A stretch of DNA of 54,169 nt from an uncultured Burkholderiaceae bacterium (GTDB lineage Bacteria > Pseudomonadota > Gammaproteobacteria > Burkholderiales > Burkholderiaceae): assembly GCA_937862905.1 (NCBI GenBank), contig CALMCL010000015.1:1-54169 (forward strand), read 5' to 3'. Positions 17,364-26,054 of this stretch are shown here, in pieces (within the stretch, counting starts at the first letter, position 1; each line of letters starts with the position of its first letter). The notes under the pieces were generated by a model that ran no database searches, was not told where the DNA came from, and was given only the letters and a program-made list of their open reading frames with translations. A program made the position numbers and the translations under genes.

Positions 17364-18754
17364 TCGTAATCTCCATAACGCAAGAAATCTTGCACCTCCT
17401 GCATATCACGAATAACTGCGTCAAAATTTGGGGCATCAATTCCAAACTCCGAGGTGATTTTTGTCTCACTCAAGCCATAGATCTTTGCCGCTTTGGTTTT
17501 CCGAGTGGTCATATACATTTTAACTTTGTTATAGTCTAACCTATCAGTGTATGAGTAGTCTGATAGCTCCTTAGCAGTCGGAAGTTTTTCTGTGTTTACG
17601 CTGTTAAGCATGATGAGTGTGTTGAATTCCCGCACAATATAGTCTGAGTGCGTGGTGATAAAAACCTTCACACCATGATTAACCAATGCCACTAAAAAAC
17701 GCGCTAATCGACGTTGATTCGCAGGATGTAAGTTGAGTTCAGGTTCATCAATAATCAGCATTCCACCTCTTTTAGCTTCATATTTTAACCAATACCAAAC
17801 AATCATCAAAGAACGAACAGAGCTGGATACCTCCCCTAGGCTTAATTTAGGTGTGGTCGTTCCTTTGGGTTTGAAATGAGTAGCCCCATCTTTATTGGTC
17901 ACATATGTTCCGCCGACAATTGCTTCAAATGATTTCAAAAGCTCTGGGTATTGTTGGCATAGTTCGCTTTCTGTATCAGTCACGTTAGGTAGTTGATTGA
18001 TAAACCGAACGTTCTGTTGCACGGGTAGCGCGTATTCTCGGCGTGCATACATGGTTTCAAAAACTTGCATTGGTGTTATGCTTTGTTCGCCCTCTTTGTG
18101 CGATTGGCTGAGAAGCTCTAATAAATTGGTGGTGGCTAAATTGAGTTGTTTTTTAAATGTGGTTGCACCTGTTCGCTCAGTACTGGCAATCATTACATCG
18201 GGTATAACGCCCTCAAAAACAAAATTAAGTAGTCTGTCTTCAATGAACCGTTCTAGATTAATGGCATCCAAAGGCTTACCCTCGGTCTGCAAGGAGGTGA
18301 TTTCAAAATTCAACGAGCCTTTCTCTTTGGAAAGAGTTAACAAAAGGTTGCCTTGAGGGCTGCGCAGTTCATCGTTGTAACCTTGTTGCGTGAGAGCTTC
18401 TGTGTCTAATGGAATTTCAACCTCAAGTTGAAATTTAGTAAACAACTCACTTTTCGCTGCCAACATGTCTGGTAAGCGCTTCACGAGTTTATTTGTGGAT
18501 TGTTTGCATAACTCTTGCCAGTGGTCGACAATGACGTGCTGAAGGTTGATTTGCACGCTTCCTTTTTGACGCAATTCTTCTAGTTCGTCATCTATGTCTA
18601 TTTCAGTTAATGCTTGCCAGCTTTGTAGCAAACAATAAATTAAATAGGTTACATAGGTTTTACCCGTGTTGTTTTCACCACAGACTATGGTTAGGTCGGC
18701 CAGCTCGATATTCGCTTGGCCAATTAAACCTAAATTATTTATATTAATTTTCAC
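17360..18754 (-). CDS. OLD/RecF-like ABC-type AAA ATPase without TOPRIM domain
   Basis: This 464-residue ATPase begins with GTG 18754 behind a good CAGGAGT site. Walker A is GENNTGKT (26-33). The ABC-type second half has a signature LSLGEVSSSVRS (304-315), Walker B MLIIDEPELNLHP (332-344) and a switch histidine in TTHSDYIV (His369). An STERTGATTF segment lies near 191-200, as I recall for other defence-type AAA ATPases. After the ATPase core the chain ends with about 65 residues holding no TOPRIM motif, which separates it from OLD and GajA nucleases. The nuclease-like protein overlapping its 3' end probably supplies the effector, as in other ATPase-plus-effector immune pairs; that role is inferred. 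It starts 42 bp after tyrA on the same strand, with no strong promoter of its own that I can see. Confidence 0.72.
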   Translation of the reverse strand: MKININNLGLIGQANIELADLTIVCGENNTGKTYVTYLIYCLLQSWQALTEIDIDDELEELRQKGSVQINLQHVIVDHWQELCKQSTNKLVKRLPDMLAAKSELFTKFQLEVEIPLDTEALTQQGYNDELRSPQGNLLLTLSKEKGSLNFEITSLQTEGKPLDAINLERFIEDRLLNFVFEGVIPDVMIASTERTGATTFKKQLNLATTNLLELLSQSHKEGEQSITPMQVFETMYARREYALPVQQNVRFINQLPNVTDTESELCQQYPELLKSFEAIVGGTYVTNKDGATHFKPKGTTTPKLSLGEVSSSVRSLMIVWYWLKYEAKRGGMLIIDEPELNLHPANQRRLARFLVALVNHGVKVFITTHSDYIVREFNTLIMLNSVNTEKLPTAKELSDYSYTDRLDYNKVKMYMTTRKTKAAKIYGLSETKITSEFGIDAPNFDAVIRDMQEVQDFLRYGDYE

Positions 18755-18796
18755 TTGTTACTCCTGTTTTTTTCTATTTTAGCAGTTCTGCAGGTT

Positions 18797-19723
18797 TCAC
18801 TCGTTTTTAAGATGTCTTCCCCATCCTAATCGTTTTTCACTTGCTTTCATAAACTGCATCAAAATTTCATCCGAACGGTTTGCTGCGATGTCGTTACGCA
18901 ACTCCTGCACATGACTTAAATACCCATCCAGCTCCGCCAAAATCGCCTCTTTATTCGCCAAACACACATCGCGCCACATTTCAGGGCTGGCGGCGGCGAT
19001 GCGGGTGAAGTCGCGGAAACCTGCGCCCGCCATGGCGAACTTATCAACAGATAAATCCGAATCGGCGACGTGGTTCATCAGGGCGTAAGCGAGGACGTGT
19101 GGCAAATGCGAAACGGCGGCGAAGATTTCGTCGTGGGCGGCGAGGCTCAATTCAAATACCTGTGCGCCCGTGGCTTGCCACAGTGCGGCGATGGTGTCGA
19201 TGTCGGCGGTGTGGTTGTGCGCGTGCGGGCAAATCATGACTTTTTTATTGACGTACAAATCGGCCAAAGCCGCTGCGGGGCCGTTGATTTCACGGCCTGC
19301 GATCGGGTGGGCTAAAACGAATTGTGCGATTTTGTCACCGAGTGCGGCATGCGCATCGTTGTACACCGAGGTTTTTGTGCTGCCCACGTCGGTGATGAGG
19401 GTATCGGGCTGAATGTGCGGTGCGATCAGTTCGCATACGGTGCGCGTTTGTCCCACGGGCATGGCGAGCACGATGACGTCGGCGGTTTTCACCGCGTGGA
19501 TGAATTCGGGTGAGTCGCGGTGAGCCGCCACATCAACCACACCGAGTCGCACCGCTTCATCCATGACCGTTGCACTGCGCCCCGAGCCGATGACATGGCG
19601 TACCACGCCCGCGTGCTTGAGTGCGAGGGTGAGTGAGCCGCCAATCAAACCCGCGCCGATGAGGAGGAGGTTGTTGATTTTTGGGGCGGGTAGCGCGGGG
19701 AATATTTTCATGTGTGTGTTCAT
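18797..19723 (-). CDS. tyrA: Prephenate/arogenate dehydrogenase
   Basis: TyrA oxidatively decarboxylates prephenate (or arogenate) with NAD(P), the committed step to tyrosine. I start at ATG 19723 (MNTHMKIFPALP), giving 308 residues; ATG 19711 is equally possible, and the longer frame to 19879 is His-rich and runs into pheA. The Rossmann loop is LLLIGAGLIGGSLTLAL near residue 20. Substrate-site motifs include TDVGSTK and FVLAHPIAGREINGP, followed by an H.PHVLAYALMNHV helix. Neither candidate start has an obvious ribosome binding site. It follows pheA by 125 bp and precedes the ATPase gene by 42 bp. Confidence 0.94.
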   Translation of the reverse strand: MNTHMKIFPALPAPKINNLLLIGAGLIGGSLTLALKHAGVVRHVIGSGRSATVMDEAVRLGVVDVAAHRDSPEFIHAVKTADVIVLAMPVGQTRTVCELIAPHIQPDTLITDVGSTKTSVYNDAHAALGDKIAQFVLAHPIAGREINGPAAALADLYVNKKVMICPHAHNHTADIDTIAALWQATGAQVFELSLAAHDEIFAAVSHLPHVLAYALMNHVADSDLSVDKFAMAGAGFRDFTRIAAASPEMWRDVCLANKEAILAELDGYLSHVQELRNDIAANRSDEILMQFMKASEKRLGWGRHLKNE

Positions 19724-19848
19724 GTGATGTGAGTCGAAAAGGTCATGGTGGTTGTTTGCATCATGACCGAGACGATGGCAGCGCGTTGTTTTATGTGGGA
19801 AAAACATCGCGATGCGTGGCGTTGGTTGCAAGCGACATGCTGGATGGA

Positions 19849-20946
19849 TTAAGCCGTCACAGGATACGATCCCAAGCATTTATAAAACGCTGAATTGTTT
19901 TCCAATTGAGCCAATGCCGCTTGGACGTTGGCTTGCTCGATGTGTCCTGCAAAATCAATGTAAAAGAAATATTCCCAACCTTTTTGTTTGGCGGGGCGTG
20001 ATTCAAATCGCAACATCGAGACGCCGTGTTTGGCGAGCGGCTCGAGCAAATCGTACAATGCGCCTGCTTTGTTGGGGGTGGCGAGGATGAGCGAGGTTTT
20101 GTCATTCGGGCTGGTGCCGCACAATTGCTTGCCGATGACGATGAAACGCGTGCGGTTGTTGGCGTCGTCTTGGATGCCAGTGGTGACGGTTTGCAGGCCG
20201 TATGTGGCGGCGGCGATGTCGCTGGCGATGGCGGCAATCGTTGGGTCATTTTGCGCCATTTGTGCGCCTTGGGCGTTGCTGCCGACGGGTTTTTGTTCGA
20301 TGTGTGGGTAATGTTCCTTGAGCCAGTGGTGGCATTGCGCCAAGGCTTGCGGGTGGGCGACGATGGTGGTCACGCCGCTCATGTCGCCTGCGATTTGCAG
20401 CAAATGATGGTTGATGGCCAGTGAGACTTCGCCACAGATTTTCAAGGGTGTGGACAGCAGCAGGTCCATGGTGCGGTTGATCGCGCCTTCAATTGAGTTT
20501 TCAATCGGCACCACGCCAAAGGCCGCGCCATCGGCCTCGACAGTGCGGAAAATGTCATCAATGGTGCTGCAATCAATGCCGTGAATCGCGTGGCCAAATT
20601 GCTTCGCCATGGCTTGTTCGGTGTATGTGCCCGCAGGGCCGAGAAAGGCGACTTTGACTGCTTCTTCCATCGCGCGGCACACGCTCATGACTTCGCGCCA
20701 CAGGGCTTGCAGGTGGTGTGAGGGCAGCGGGCCGGGGTTGCGTTGGGCAATTTTTTCCAACACCTGTGCTTCACGTTCGGGGCGAAACACGGGTTGTTTG
20801 TATTTTTGCTTCACATGACCGACGGCTTGTGCGAGTTTGGCACGTTCGTTGAGCAAGGTGATGAGCTGTGTGTCCAGAGCGTCAATTTGCACGCGCAAGG
20901 GGGCGAGCTCGGTGTCGACGGTTTGCAGGGCTTGATTGTCAGGCAT
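19849..20946 (-). CDS. pheA: Bifunctional chorismate mutase/prephenate dehydratase (P-protein)
   Basis: PheA turns chorismate into prephenate and then phenylpyruvate for phenylalanine synthesis. ATG 20946 (MPDNQALQTVD), with AAGG upstream, gives 365 residues; the longer frame to 21009 would begin with TTG inside serC. Domains in order are an AroQ chorismate mutase (about 8-95), prephenate dehydratase (about 97-275) with FLGPAGTYTEQAMAKQFG, PIENSIEGAINRT and the catalytic TRF motif in NNRTRFIVIG, and a C-terminal ACT regulatory domain (about 285-365) with the phenylalanine-site motif RFESRP. Feedback inhibition by phenylalanine is therefore expected. It lies 43 bp after serC in the same operon. 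Confidence 0.96.
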   Translation of the reverse strand: MPDNQALQTVDTELAPLRVQIDALDTQLITLLNERAKLAQAVGHVKQKYKQPVFRPEREAQVLEKIAQRNPGPLPSHHLQALWREVMSVCRAMEEAVKVAFLGPAGTYTEQAMAKQFGHAIHGIDCSTIDDIFRTVEADGAAFGVVPIENSIEGAINRTMDLLLSTPLKICGEVSLAINHHLLQIAGDMSGVTTIVAHPQALAQCHHWLKEHYPHIEQKPVGSNAQGAQMAQNDPTIAAIASDIAAATYGLQTVTTGIQDDANNRTRFIVIGKQLCGTSPNDKTSLILATPNKAGALYDLLEPLAKHGVSMLRFESRPAKQKGWEYFFYIDFAGHIEQANVQAALAQLENNSAFYKCLGSYPVTA

Positions 20947-20989
20947 TGGTTTGACCTTGGTGGCTTGGTTGATCTGAGCGGTGATGTGA

Positions 20990-22099
20990 TTAGGCGTGAT
21001 CGCGTTCAAATGCCTCCATATACGCCACCAGTGCGTGTACGGATTCCAATGATACGGCGTTGTAAATCGAAGCGCGCATGCCGCCGACCATTTTGTGACC
21101 TTTCAAACCCGCCATGCCCGCGGCGGCAGCGCCGTCCAAAAAGGCTTGGTTCAGTGATTCGTCATTGAGGAAAAATGGCACATTCATGCATGAGCGGTAT
21201 GCGGGTTGCACATCATTGCGGTACAGGGTGCTGTTGTCAATGGCATCGTACAGTAATTTGGCTTTGGCATCGTTCACGCGCGCCATTGCCTCCAGACCGC
21301 CATTGGCTTCCAGCCATTCAAACACCAAGCCTGCGCAATAAATCGCCAACGTCGGTGGCGTATTGAACATCGAGTCGTTGTCCGCCACATTGCGCCACGT
21401 GAACGCAGACGGGCAGATGGATTGCGCACGATCCAGCAGATCGTTGCGTACAATCACAAAAGTTAAGCCCGATGGACCAATGTTTTTCTGCGCGCCACCA
21501 TAAATCACGCCGTAGCGGCTGATGTCGATGGGGCGAGACAGGATGTGCGAGGACATGTCCGCCACGAGAAAAGAACCGCTCGCCTCGATTTTCGCCGCCA
21601 ATTCAGCGGATGGATACCACTCCACGCCGTGAATGGTTTCATTGGTGCAAATCGACACATACGCGCTGTGTTCGCTCAATTGCCACTGATCCGGCTCGGG
21701 GAAATAGGTGTAGCGGCCTTCGCCGTCATTGGCGTTGGCGATGATGTTGGACGTGCCATACTTGCCCGCTTCTTTTTGGGTTTTGATCGACCATGCGCCT
21801 GAAATCACGTGATCGGAGGTTGTGCGATCACCGCCGAGCAAATTCATGGGGATGATCGCATTTTCACCTTGCGCACCGCCTTGTAAAAACAAAATTTCAT
21901 AATTGTCAGGCACGTTCAGCAGGCGACGCAAGGTGTCAAAAGCACGTTTCAGCACCTCCATGAACACAGGGCCGCGGTGACTCATTTCCATCACGCTCAT
22001 GCCTGTGCCTTTGAAGTCCAGCATTTCAGCTTGCATTTGTTGTAAAACAGGTAAGGGCAATGCGGCAGGGCCAGCGGAGAAGTTGTGAACGCGAGTCAT
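20990..22099 (-). CDS. serC: Phosphoserine aminotransferase
   Basis: SerC converts 3-phosphohydroxypyruvate to phosphoserine, and also acts in the pyridoxal-phosphate pathway of some proteobacteria. The 369 residues begin NFSAGPAALPLPVL, with GTGMSVMEMSHRG near 31-43 and the PLP-binding lysine in YGGAQKNIGPSGL near residue 200. It is the first gene of the serC-pheA-tyrA operon and has a clear promoter and a hairpin leader upstream. The arrangement serC-pheA-tyrA-aroA is the normal betaproteobacterial one except for the insert before aroA. Confidence 0.97.
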   Translation of the reverse strand: MTRVHNFSAGPAALPLPVLQQMQAEMLDFKGTGMSVMEMSHRGPVFMEVLKRAFDTLRRLLNVPDNYEILFLQGGAQGENAIIPMNLLGGDRTTSDHVISGAWSIKTQKEAGKYGTSNIIANANDGEGRYTYFPEPDQWQLSEHSAYVSICTNETIHGVEWYPSAELAAKIEASGSFLVADMSSHILSRPIDISRYGVIYGGAQKNIGPSGLTFVIVRNDLLDRAQSICPSAFTWRNVADNDSMFNTPPTLAIYCAGLVFEWLEANGGLEAMARVNDAKAKLLYDAIDNSTLYRNDVQPAYRSCMNVPFFLNDESLNQAFLDGAAAAGMAGLKGHKMVGGMRASIYNAVSLESVHALVAYMEAFERDHA

Positions 22100-22163
22100 G
22101 GGGGTTCCAAAAAAGTCGATCGCAAAGGGGTGCTAAGCGACGAATAGAAAATCAGCAAAATAA

Positions 22164-22196
22164 ACCGTGGTGCACACCAGCTCAGTGCGCCACGGT
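22164..22196 (-). promoter_or_regulatory. 12-bp hairpin at the 5' end of the serC operon leader
   Basis: The minus-strand leader contains ACCGTGGCGCAC and its partner GTGCACCACGGT (one G-T wobble) around a 9-base loop, followed by TTTATTTTG. It would begin a few bases after the predicted transcription start near 22201. It could be a 5' stabilising stem, or a weak attenuator given the partly U-rich tail. I see no leader peptide or tandem aromatic codons, so classical attenuation is not supported. Confidence 0.55.
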
Positions 22197-22207
22197 AGGA
22201 TGGCTCA

Positions 22208-22236
22208 ATTATAGGCAATTGAGCGCGTAAATGCAA
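22208..22236 (-). promoter_or_regulatory. sigma70-like promoter of the serC-pheA-tyrA operon
   Basis: On the minus strand TTGCAT (22236-22231) and a perfect TATAAT (22213-22208) are separated by exactly 17 bp. Transcription would start near 22201, leaving a leader of about 100 bases before serC. The -35 box lies directly after the terminator of the tRNA-Thr gene, so the operon starts as an independent unit. This is the only strong promoter I see ahead of the run of ten minus-strand genes ending at zorD. Confidence 0.75.
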
Positions 22237-22237
22237 A

Positions 22238-22263
22238 AAACCTCAGTCAAAAGACTGAGGTTT
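22238..22263 (-). terminator. Rho-independent terminator of tRNA-Thr
   Basis: A perfect 11-bp stem (AAACCTCAGTC / GACTGAGGTTT) with a 4-base loop is followed on the minus strand by further T residues. It lies 8 bases past the tRNA 3' end and would stop tRNA transcription before the serC promoter. Confidence 0.85.
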
Positions 22264-22271
22264 AATATTTC

Positions 22272-22347
22272 TGGTGCCCGTTGCAGGACTTGAACCCACC
22301 ACCCCCTGATTACAAGTCAGGTGCTCTACCAGATGAGCTAAACGGGC
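22272..22347 (-). tRNA. tRNA-Thr (anticodon TGT)
   Basis: The minus strand folds into a full cloverleaf: acceptor GCCCGTT/AACGGGC, D arm GCTC/GAGC, anticodon stem CCTGA/TCAGG around the 7-base loop CTTGTAA, and T arm with TTCAAGT. The anticodon TGT reads ACA and its wobble relatives (threonine). The 3' ACCA is encoded. It has its own promoter and terminator. Although tRNA 3' ends often serve as integration sites, there is no integrase or repeated tRNA fragment here. Confidence 0.96.
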
Positions 22348-22364
22348 TAACACAACAGAACGAG

Positions 22365-22393
22365 ATTCTAGCGATGTTTTCTAAAGCTGTCAA
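22365..22393 (-). promoter_or_regulatory. sigma70 promoter of tRNA-Thr
   Basis: On the minus strand a perfect TTGACA (22393-22388) and TAGAAT (22370-22365) are separated by 17 bp. Transcription would start near 22358, about 11 bases before the mature tRNA 5' end. No other start-site feature competes in the gap to metG. Confidence 0.85.
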
Positions 22394-22480
22394 ATACTAT
22401 TTGAATATTTGGTGAAATTTTCGTTCGTTTAAGCGGCTGACGGTCGTTAATGTTGGTTAAAGCACCTTGCAAGACGATGT

Positions 22481-24553
22481 TTATGAAATGCGCATGCCAG
22501 GTTGTGCGCCTGCATTGGGTTCGAGCAGGTACAAGCCAGGGCTGGCTTTCTCGTCGGCCGCACTGGCACACAGCACCATGCCTTCGGAGATGCCAAATTT
22601 CATTTTACGCGGTGCAAGGTTGGCGACGAGGACGGTGAGTTTGCCGACCAAATCTTCGGGTTTATATGCGCCAGCAATGCCTGAGAAAACGTTGCGGGTT
22701 GTGCCCTCACCCGCATCCAATGTGAGTTGAAGTAATTTTGTTGAACCTTCAACTGCTTTGCAGTCGAGGATTTTGGCGATGCGTAAATCGATTTTGGCAA
22801 AATCATCGATGGTGATTGTTTCAGCAATCGGTGCAATGGCGGGGGTCGCTGCGCCGCTTGTCGAGCTGGTGTTGTCGGTCGCTTGCAATGATTCTGCGTT
22901 GGCAGCAATCAAGGCGGCAATTTGTTTGTCATCGACGCGGGTCATCATGTGTGTGTATGGGTTGATGGTTTGTGCGGCGCTCAATGGCGTGTGGATGTCT
23001 GCCCATGTTTGGGTGCTGATGTTGAGGAAAGCGTAGGCTTTCGCTGCGGTTTCGGGCAAAACAGGCGACAAATACACTGTTAATATGCGGAATGCTTCGA
23101 GGCAGATGCTGCACACGGCTTGCAGCTCGTTGGCTTTTTCTGCGTCTTTGGCGAGTTCCCATGGTTTGTTGGCGTCGATGAAGACATTCACGTCATCGGT
23201 CAAGGCCATGATGGCGCGCATGGCTTTGCCAAATTCGCGTGCTTCGTAGAGCTCACCAATGGTGCTTTGTGCGGCGCGCAGGCCATTCAAGACCTCGTGG
23301 TTCATGGCGGCATCGACCACTTGGCCATCAAAACGTTTGATGAGGAAGCCTGCGGCGCGGCTGGCGATGTTGATGTATTTGCCAATGAGGTCGGAGTTGG
23401 TGCGGGCGATGAAATCGTCCATGTTCAAATCCAGATCTTCCATGCTGGCGTTGAGTTTGGCGGCAAAGTAGTAGCGCAGCCATTCGGGGTTCATGCCTGT
23501 TTCGATGTAGCTGTGGGCGGTGATGAATGTGCCGCGTGATTTGGACATTTTTGCGCCGTCCACGGTCAAGAAGCCGTGGGCAAACACATTGGTCGGCGTG
23601 CGGAAACCTGAGAACTTGAGCATGGCAGGCCAAAACAAGGTGTGGAAGTACAAAATGTCTTTACCGATGAAATGGTATTGCTCGGTGCTGGAATCGGGTT
23701 TGACCCATGCATCAAAATCGAGGCCGTTTTTATCGCACAGGTTTTTGAAGCTGGCGTAGTAGCCGACGGGTGCATCGAGCCAGACGTAGAAATATTTACC
23801 GGGGGCATCGGGAATTTCAAAGCCAAAGTACGGGGCGTCGCGCGAGATGTCCCAGTCGCCGAGTTTGTGTTCATCGCTGTTGCCTAACCATTCTTGCATT
23901 TTGTTGGTGGCTTCTTGTTGCGCCAAACCCTGTACCCAACCGCGCAGGAAGGTTTCGCAGCGTTCATCTGATAATTTGAAGAAGTAATGCTCAGACGTGC
24001 GGCGTTCAGGCGTTGCGCCTGAAATGGTTGAGAACGGATTGATCAGATCGGTCGGGGCGTAAGTCGAGCCGCAGACTTCACATGAGTCGCCGTATTGGTC
24101 TTTCGAGTGGCATTTGGGGCACTCGCCTTTGATGAAACGATCGGCAAGAAACATTTCCTTAACGGGGTCGTAATATTGCTCAACGTCTTTGATGGCGATG
24201 AGGTCATTGGCTTTGAGTGCGTTGTAAATTTGGCTGGCGAGGACTTCGTTTTCAGCTGAATCGGTGCTGTAATAGTTGTCGAACGAAATGCCAAATGCGT
24301 CAAAATCGCGTTTGTGCTCTGTCCACACCGTGTCGATCAGCTGTTTGGGCGTGATGCCCTCTTTTTCTGCGCGGAGCATGATCGGCGCGCCGTGTGTGTC
24401 ATCTGCGCCGACGTAGTATACTTCGTGCTGGTTCAGTTTAAGGTAGCGCACCCAAACGTCCGTTTGAATGTATTCGACCAAATGGCCGATGTGAATTTGA
24501 CCATTGGCATAAGGCAAGGCGGATGTGACGAGAATTTGACGTTGATTTGACAT
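22481..24553 (-). CDS. metG: Methionyl-tRNA synthetase
   Basis: MetG charges tRNA-Met. The 690-residue protein is the long, dimeric type. It has the class I signature in ANGQIHIGH (HIGH at 21-24), a zinc knuckle with Cys145, Cys148, Cys158 and Cys161, KMSKS at 335-339, an anticodon-binding helical domain, and a C-terminal tRNA-binding (EMAP/OB-fold) domain from about 585 ([33 protein letters not shown]). A low-complexity Ser/Thr/Ala linker precedes the C-terminal domain. It is divergent from apbC across 207 bp, an arrangement common in proteobacteria. Confidence 0.98.
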   Translation of the reverse strand: MSNQRQILVTSALPYANGQIHIGHLVEYIQTDVWVRYLKLNQHEVYYVGADDTHGAPIMLRAEKEGITPKQLIDTVWTEHKRDFDAFGISFDNYYSTDSAENEVLASQIYNALKANDLIAIKDVEQYYDPVKEMFLADRFIKGECPKCHSKDQYGDSCEVCGSTYAPTDLINPFSTISGATPERRTSEHYFFKLSDERCETFLRGWVQGLAQQEATNKMQEWLGNSDEHKLGDWDISRDAPYFGFEIPDAPGKYFYVWLDAPVGYYASFKNLCDKNGLDFDAWVKPDSSTEQYHFIGKDILYFHTLFWPAMLKFSGFRTPTNVFAHGFLTVDGAKMSKSRGTFITAHSYIETGMNPEWLRYYFAAKLNASMEDLDLNMDDFIARTNSDLIGKYINIASRAAGFLIKRFDGQVVDAAMNHEVLNGLRAAQSTIGELYEAREFGKAMRAIMALTDDVNVFIDANKPWELAKDAEKANELQAVCSICLEAFRILTVYLSPVLPETAAKAYAFLNISTQTWADIHTPLSAAQTINPYTHMMTRVDDKQIAALIAANAESLQATDNTSSTSGAATPAIAPIAETITIDDFAKIDLRIAKILDCKAVEGSTKLLQLTLDAGEGTTRNVFSGIAGAYKPEDLVGKLTVLVANLAPRKMKFGISEGMVLCASAADEKASPGLYLLEPNAGAQPGMRIS

Positions 24554-24760
24554 GGTGTTTTTCTTTTTGACTGGGCACGAAATGCAGCCATCCGTTCAAC
24601 AGTTTGCTTGGCAAAAGGTGGGCGGATTTGGCTAAATGTTGTGAGGGGTTTACCCGCAGGGCGGTGAAGCGGTTCGCAACATGTTTAATTTGAACTGAAA
24701 AAGCAGAGCCGCGAGGCTTTGCTTTTTTGAGCAACTGCGATTTTAACACAGGGAAAACCC

Positions 24761-25810
24761 ATGAACGAAGAACAAATGCGCGCAGCGCTTGAGGCGGTCG
24801 CCATCAGCAGTGATTCTGCTTTAACTTTAGGCCAAGCGCGCGCCATTAAATCGATCCGTGCGCGTGCCATTGAGGTGGTTTTGCCATTTGCCTGTGCCAG
24901 CCAGCACGATGATTTGCGCGATCGCATGTGTGCGGTTGCCGACATGGATTTAAACATTGACATCAGCACGAAAATTGATGCCCACTTGGTGCAAGCGGGT
25001 TTAACGGTGGCGCCGAATGTTAAAAACGTCATTGCGGTGGCTTCAGGTAAAGGCGGCGTGGGCAAAAGCACAACGGCTGTGAATATTGCGCTGGCTTTGG
25101 CGCATGAGGGCGCGCGCGTGGGGCTGCTGGATGCGGACATTTATGGGCCGTCGGTGCCGTTGCTGCTGAAGCTGGAAGGCAAGCCCGCGTTGAATGCAGA
25201 AGAAAAAATGGTGCCCCCTGCGCGTTATGGCGTGCAAGCGAGTTCGATTGGCTTTTTGATCGACAGTGATTCGCCGATGGCGTGGCGAGGGCCGATGGTG
25301 TCGCAAGCGTTGCAGCAATTGTTCGGACAAACGGCATGGGACCACTTGGATTACCTCATCATCGACATGCCACCCGGCACGGGGGACATTCAGTTGACGC
25401 TGTCGCAAAAAATCCCCGTCACGGGCGCGGTCATCGTCACCACCCCTCAGGATTTGGCGCTGTTGGATGCACGCAAAGGCTTGAAAATGTTTGAAAAAAC
25501 CAACATCCCTGTGTTGGGCATTGTGGAAAACATGGCTTTGCACACCTGCTCAAACTGCGGTCACGAAGAGGCCATTTTTGGTGCGGGCGGGGCGATGAAG
25601 ATGAGCGCCGATTTTGATGTGCCGCTGCTCGGTCAATTGCCTTTGGCAATGGACATTCGCGTGCAAGCGGACAGCGGTCAGCCCACGGTTGCAAGCGATC
25701 CAAACAGCGCGCATGCCTTGCATTATCGCAGCATTGCGCGAAAAATCGGTGCGGCTTTAGCGGTGCTGCCGAAAGATTTGAGCCATAAGTTTAAAGTGAC
25801 GGCTGGCTGA
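24761..25810 (+). CDS. apbC: Iron-sulfur cluster carrier protein ApbC (Mrp/NBP35 family)
   Basis: ApbC is a P-loop ATPase that carries and hands over Fe-S clusters in the cytoplasm. The 349-residue protein has a short N-terminal MIP18-like domain (about 1-85) and then the deviant Walker A motif SGKGGVGKSTTAVN near residue 98, LLDADIYGPS, and DYLIIDMPPGTGDIQLTLSQ. The cluster-binding CxxC is in TCSNCGHEEAIFG. AGGGAAAA stands before ATG 24761. It is transcribed away from metG. Confidence 0.96.
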   Translation: MNEEQMRAALEAVAISSDSALTLGQARAIKSIRARAIEVVLPFACASQHDDLRDRMCAVADMDLNIDISTKIDAHLVQAGLTVAPNVKNVIAVASGKGGVGKSTTAVNIALALAHEGARVGLLDADIYGPSVPLLLKLEGKPALNAEEKMVPPARYGVQASSIGFLIDSDSPMAWRGPMVSQALQQLFGQTAWDHLDYLIIDMPPGTGDIQLTLSQKIPVTGAVIVTTPQDLALLDARKGLKMFEKTNIPVLGIVENMALHTCSNCGHEEAIFGAGGAMKMSADFDVPLLGQLPLAMDIRVQADSGQPTVASDPNSAHALHYRSIARKIGAALAVLPKDLSHKFKVTAG

Positions 25811-26054
25811 TGCTGGTGATGAGGGGCGTGGATGCGGGCACGCGCAGGCGATCATGCCCTGTGAGTGGCCGTTATGACCTTTTCTTATTGGCTGTGATGG
25901 ATTGAATGGTGTGGGGGGTAAAGTAAGCGATGGCTTTTTCCAAGTCATTTTTCTGAAACTTTGTTCCCAAACTTTGAACGGAACTGAACGAAATTGAGCA
26001 GAACAGTTATACAATTGCGTTTTTATTGGCATCACACCGCAACAAAGGCAAATC

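Noticed and set aside
22272..22347. tRNA-Thr as integration site of the defence genes
   Set aside because: There is no integrase, no second copy of the tRNA 3' end, and the defence genes start 3.5 kb away beyond serC, pheA and tyrA.
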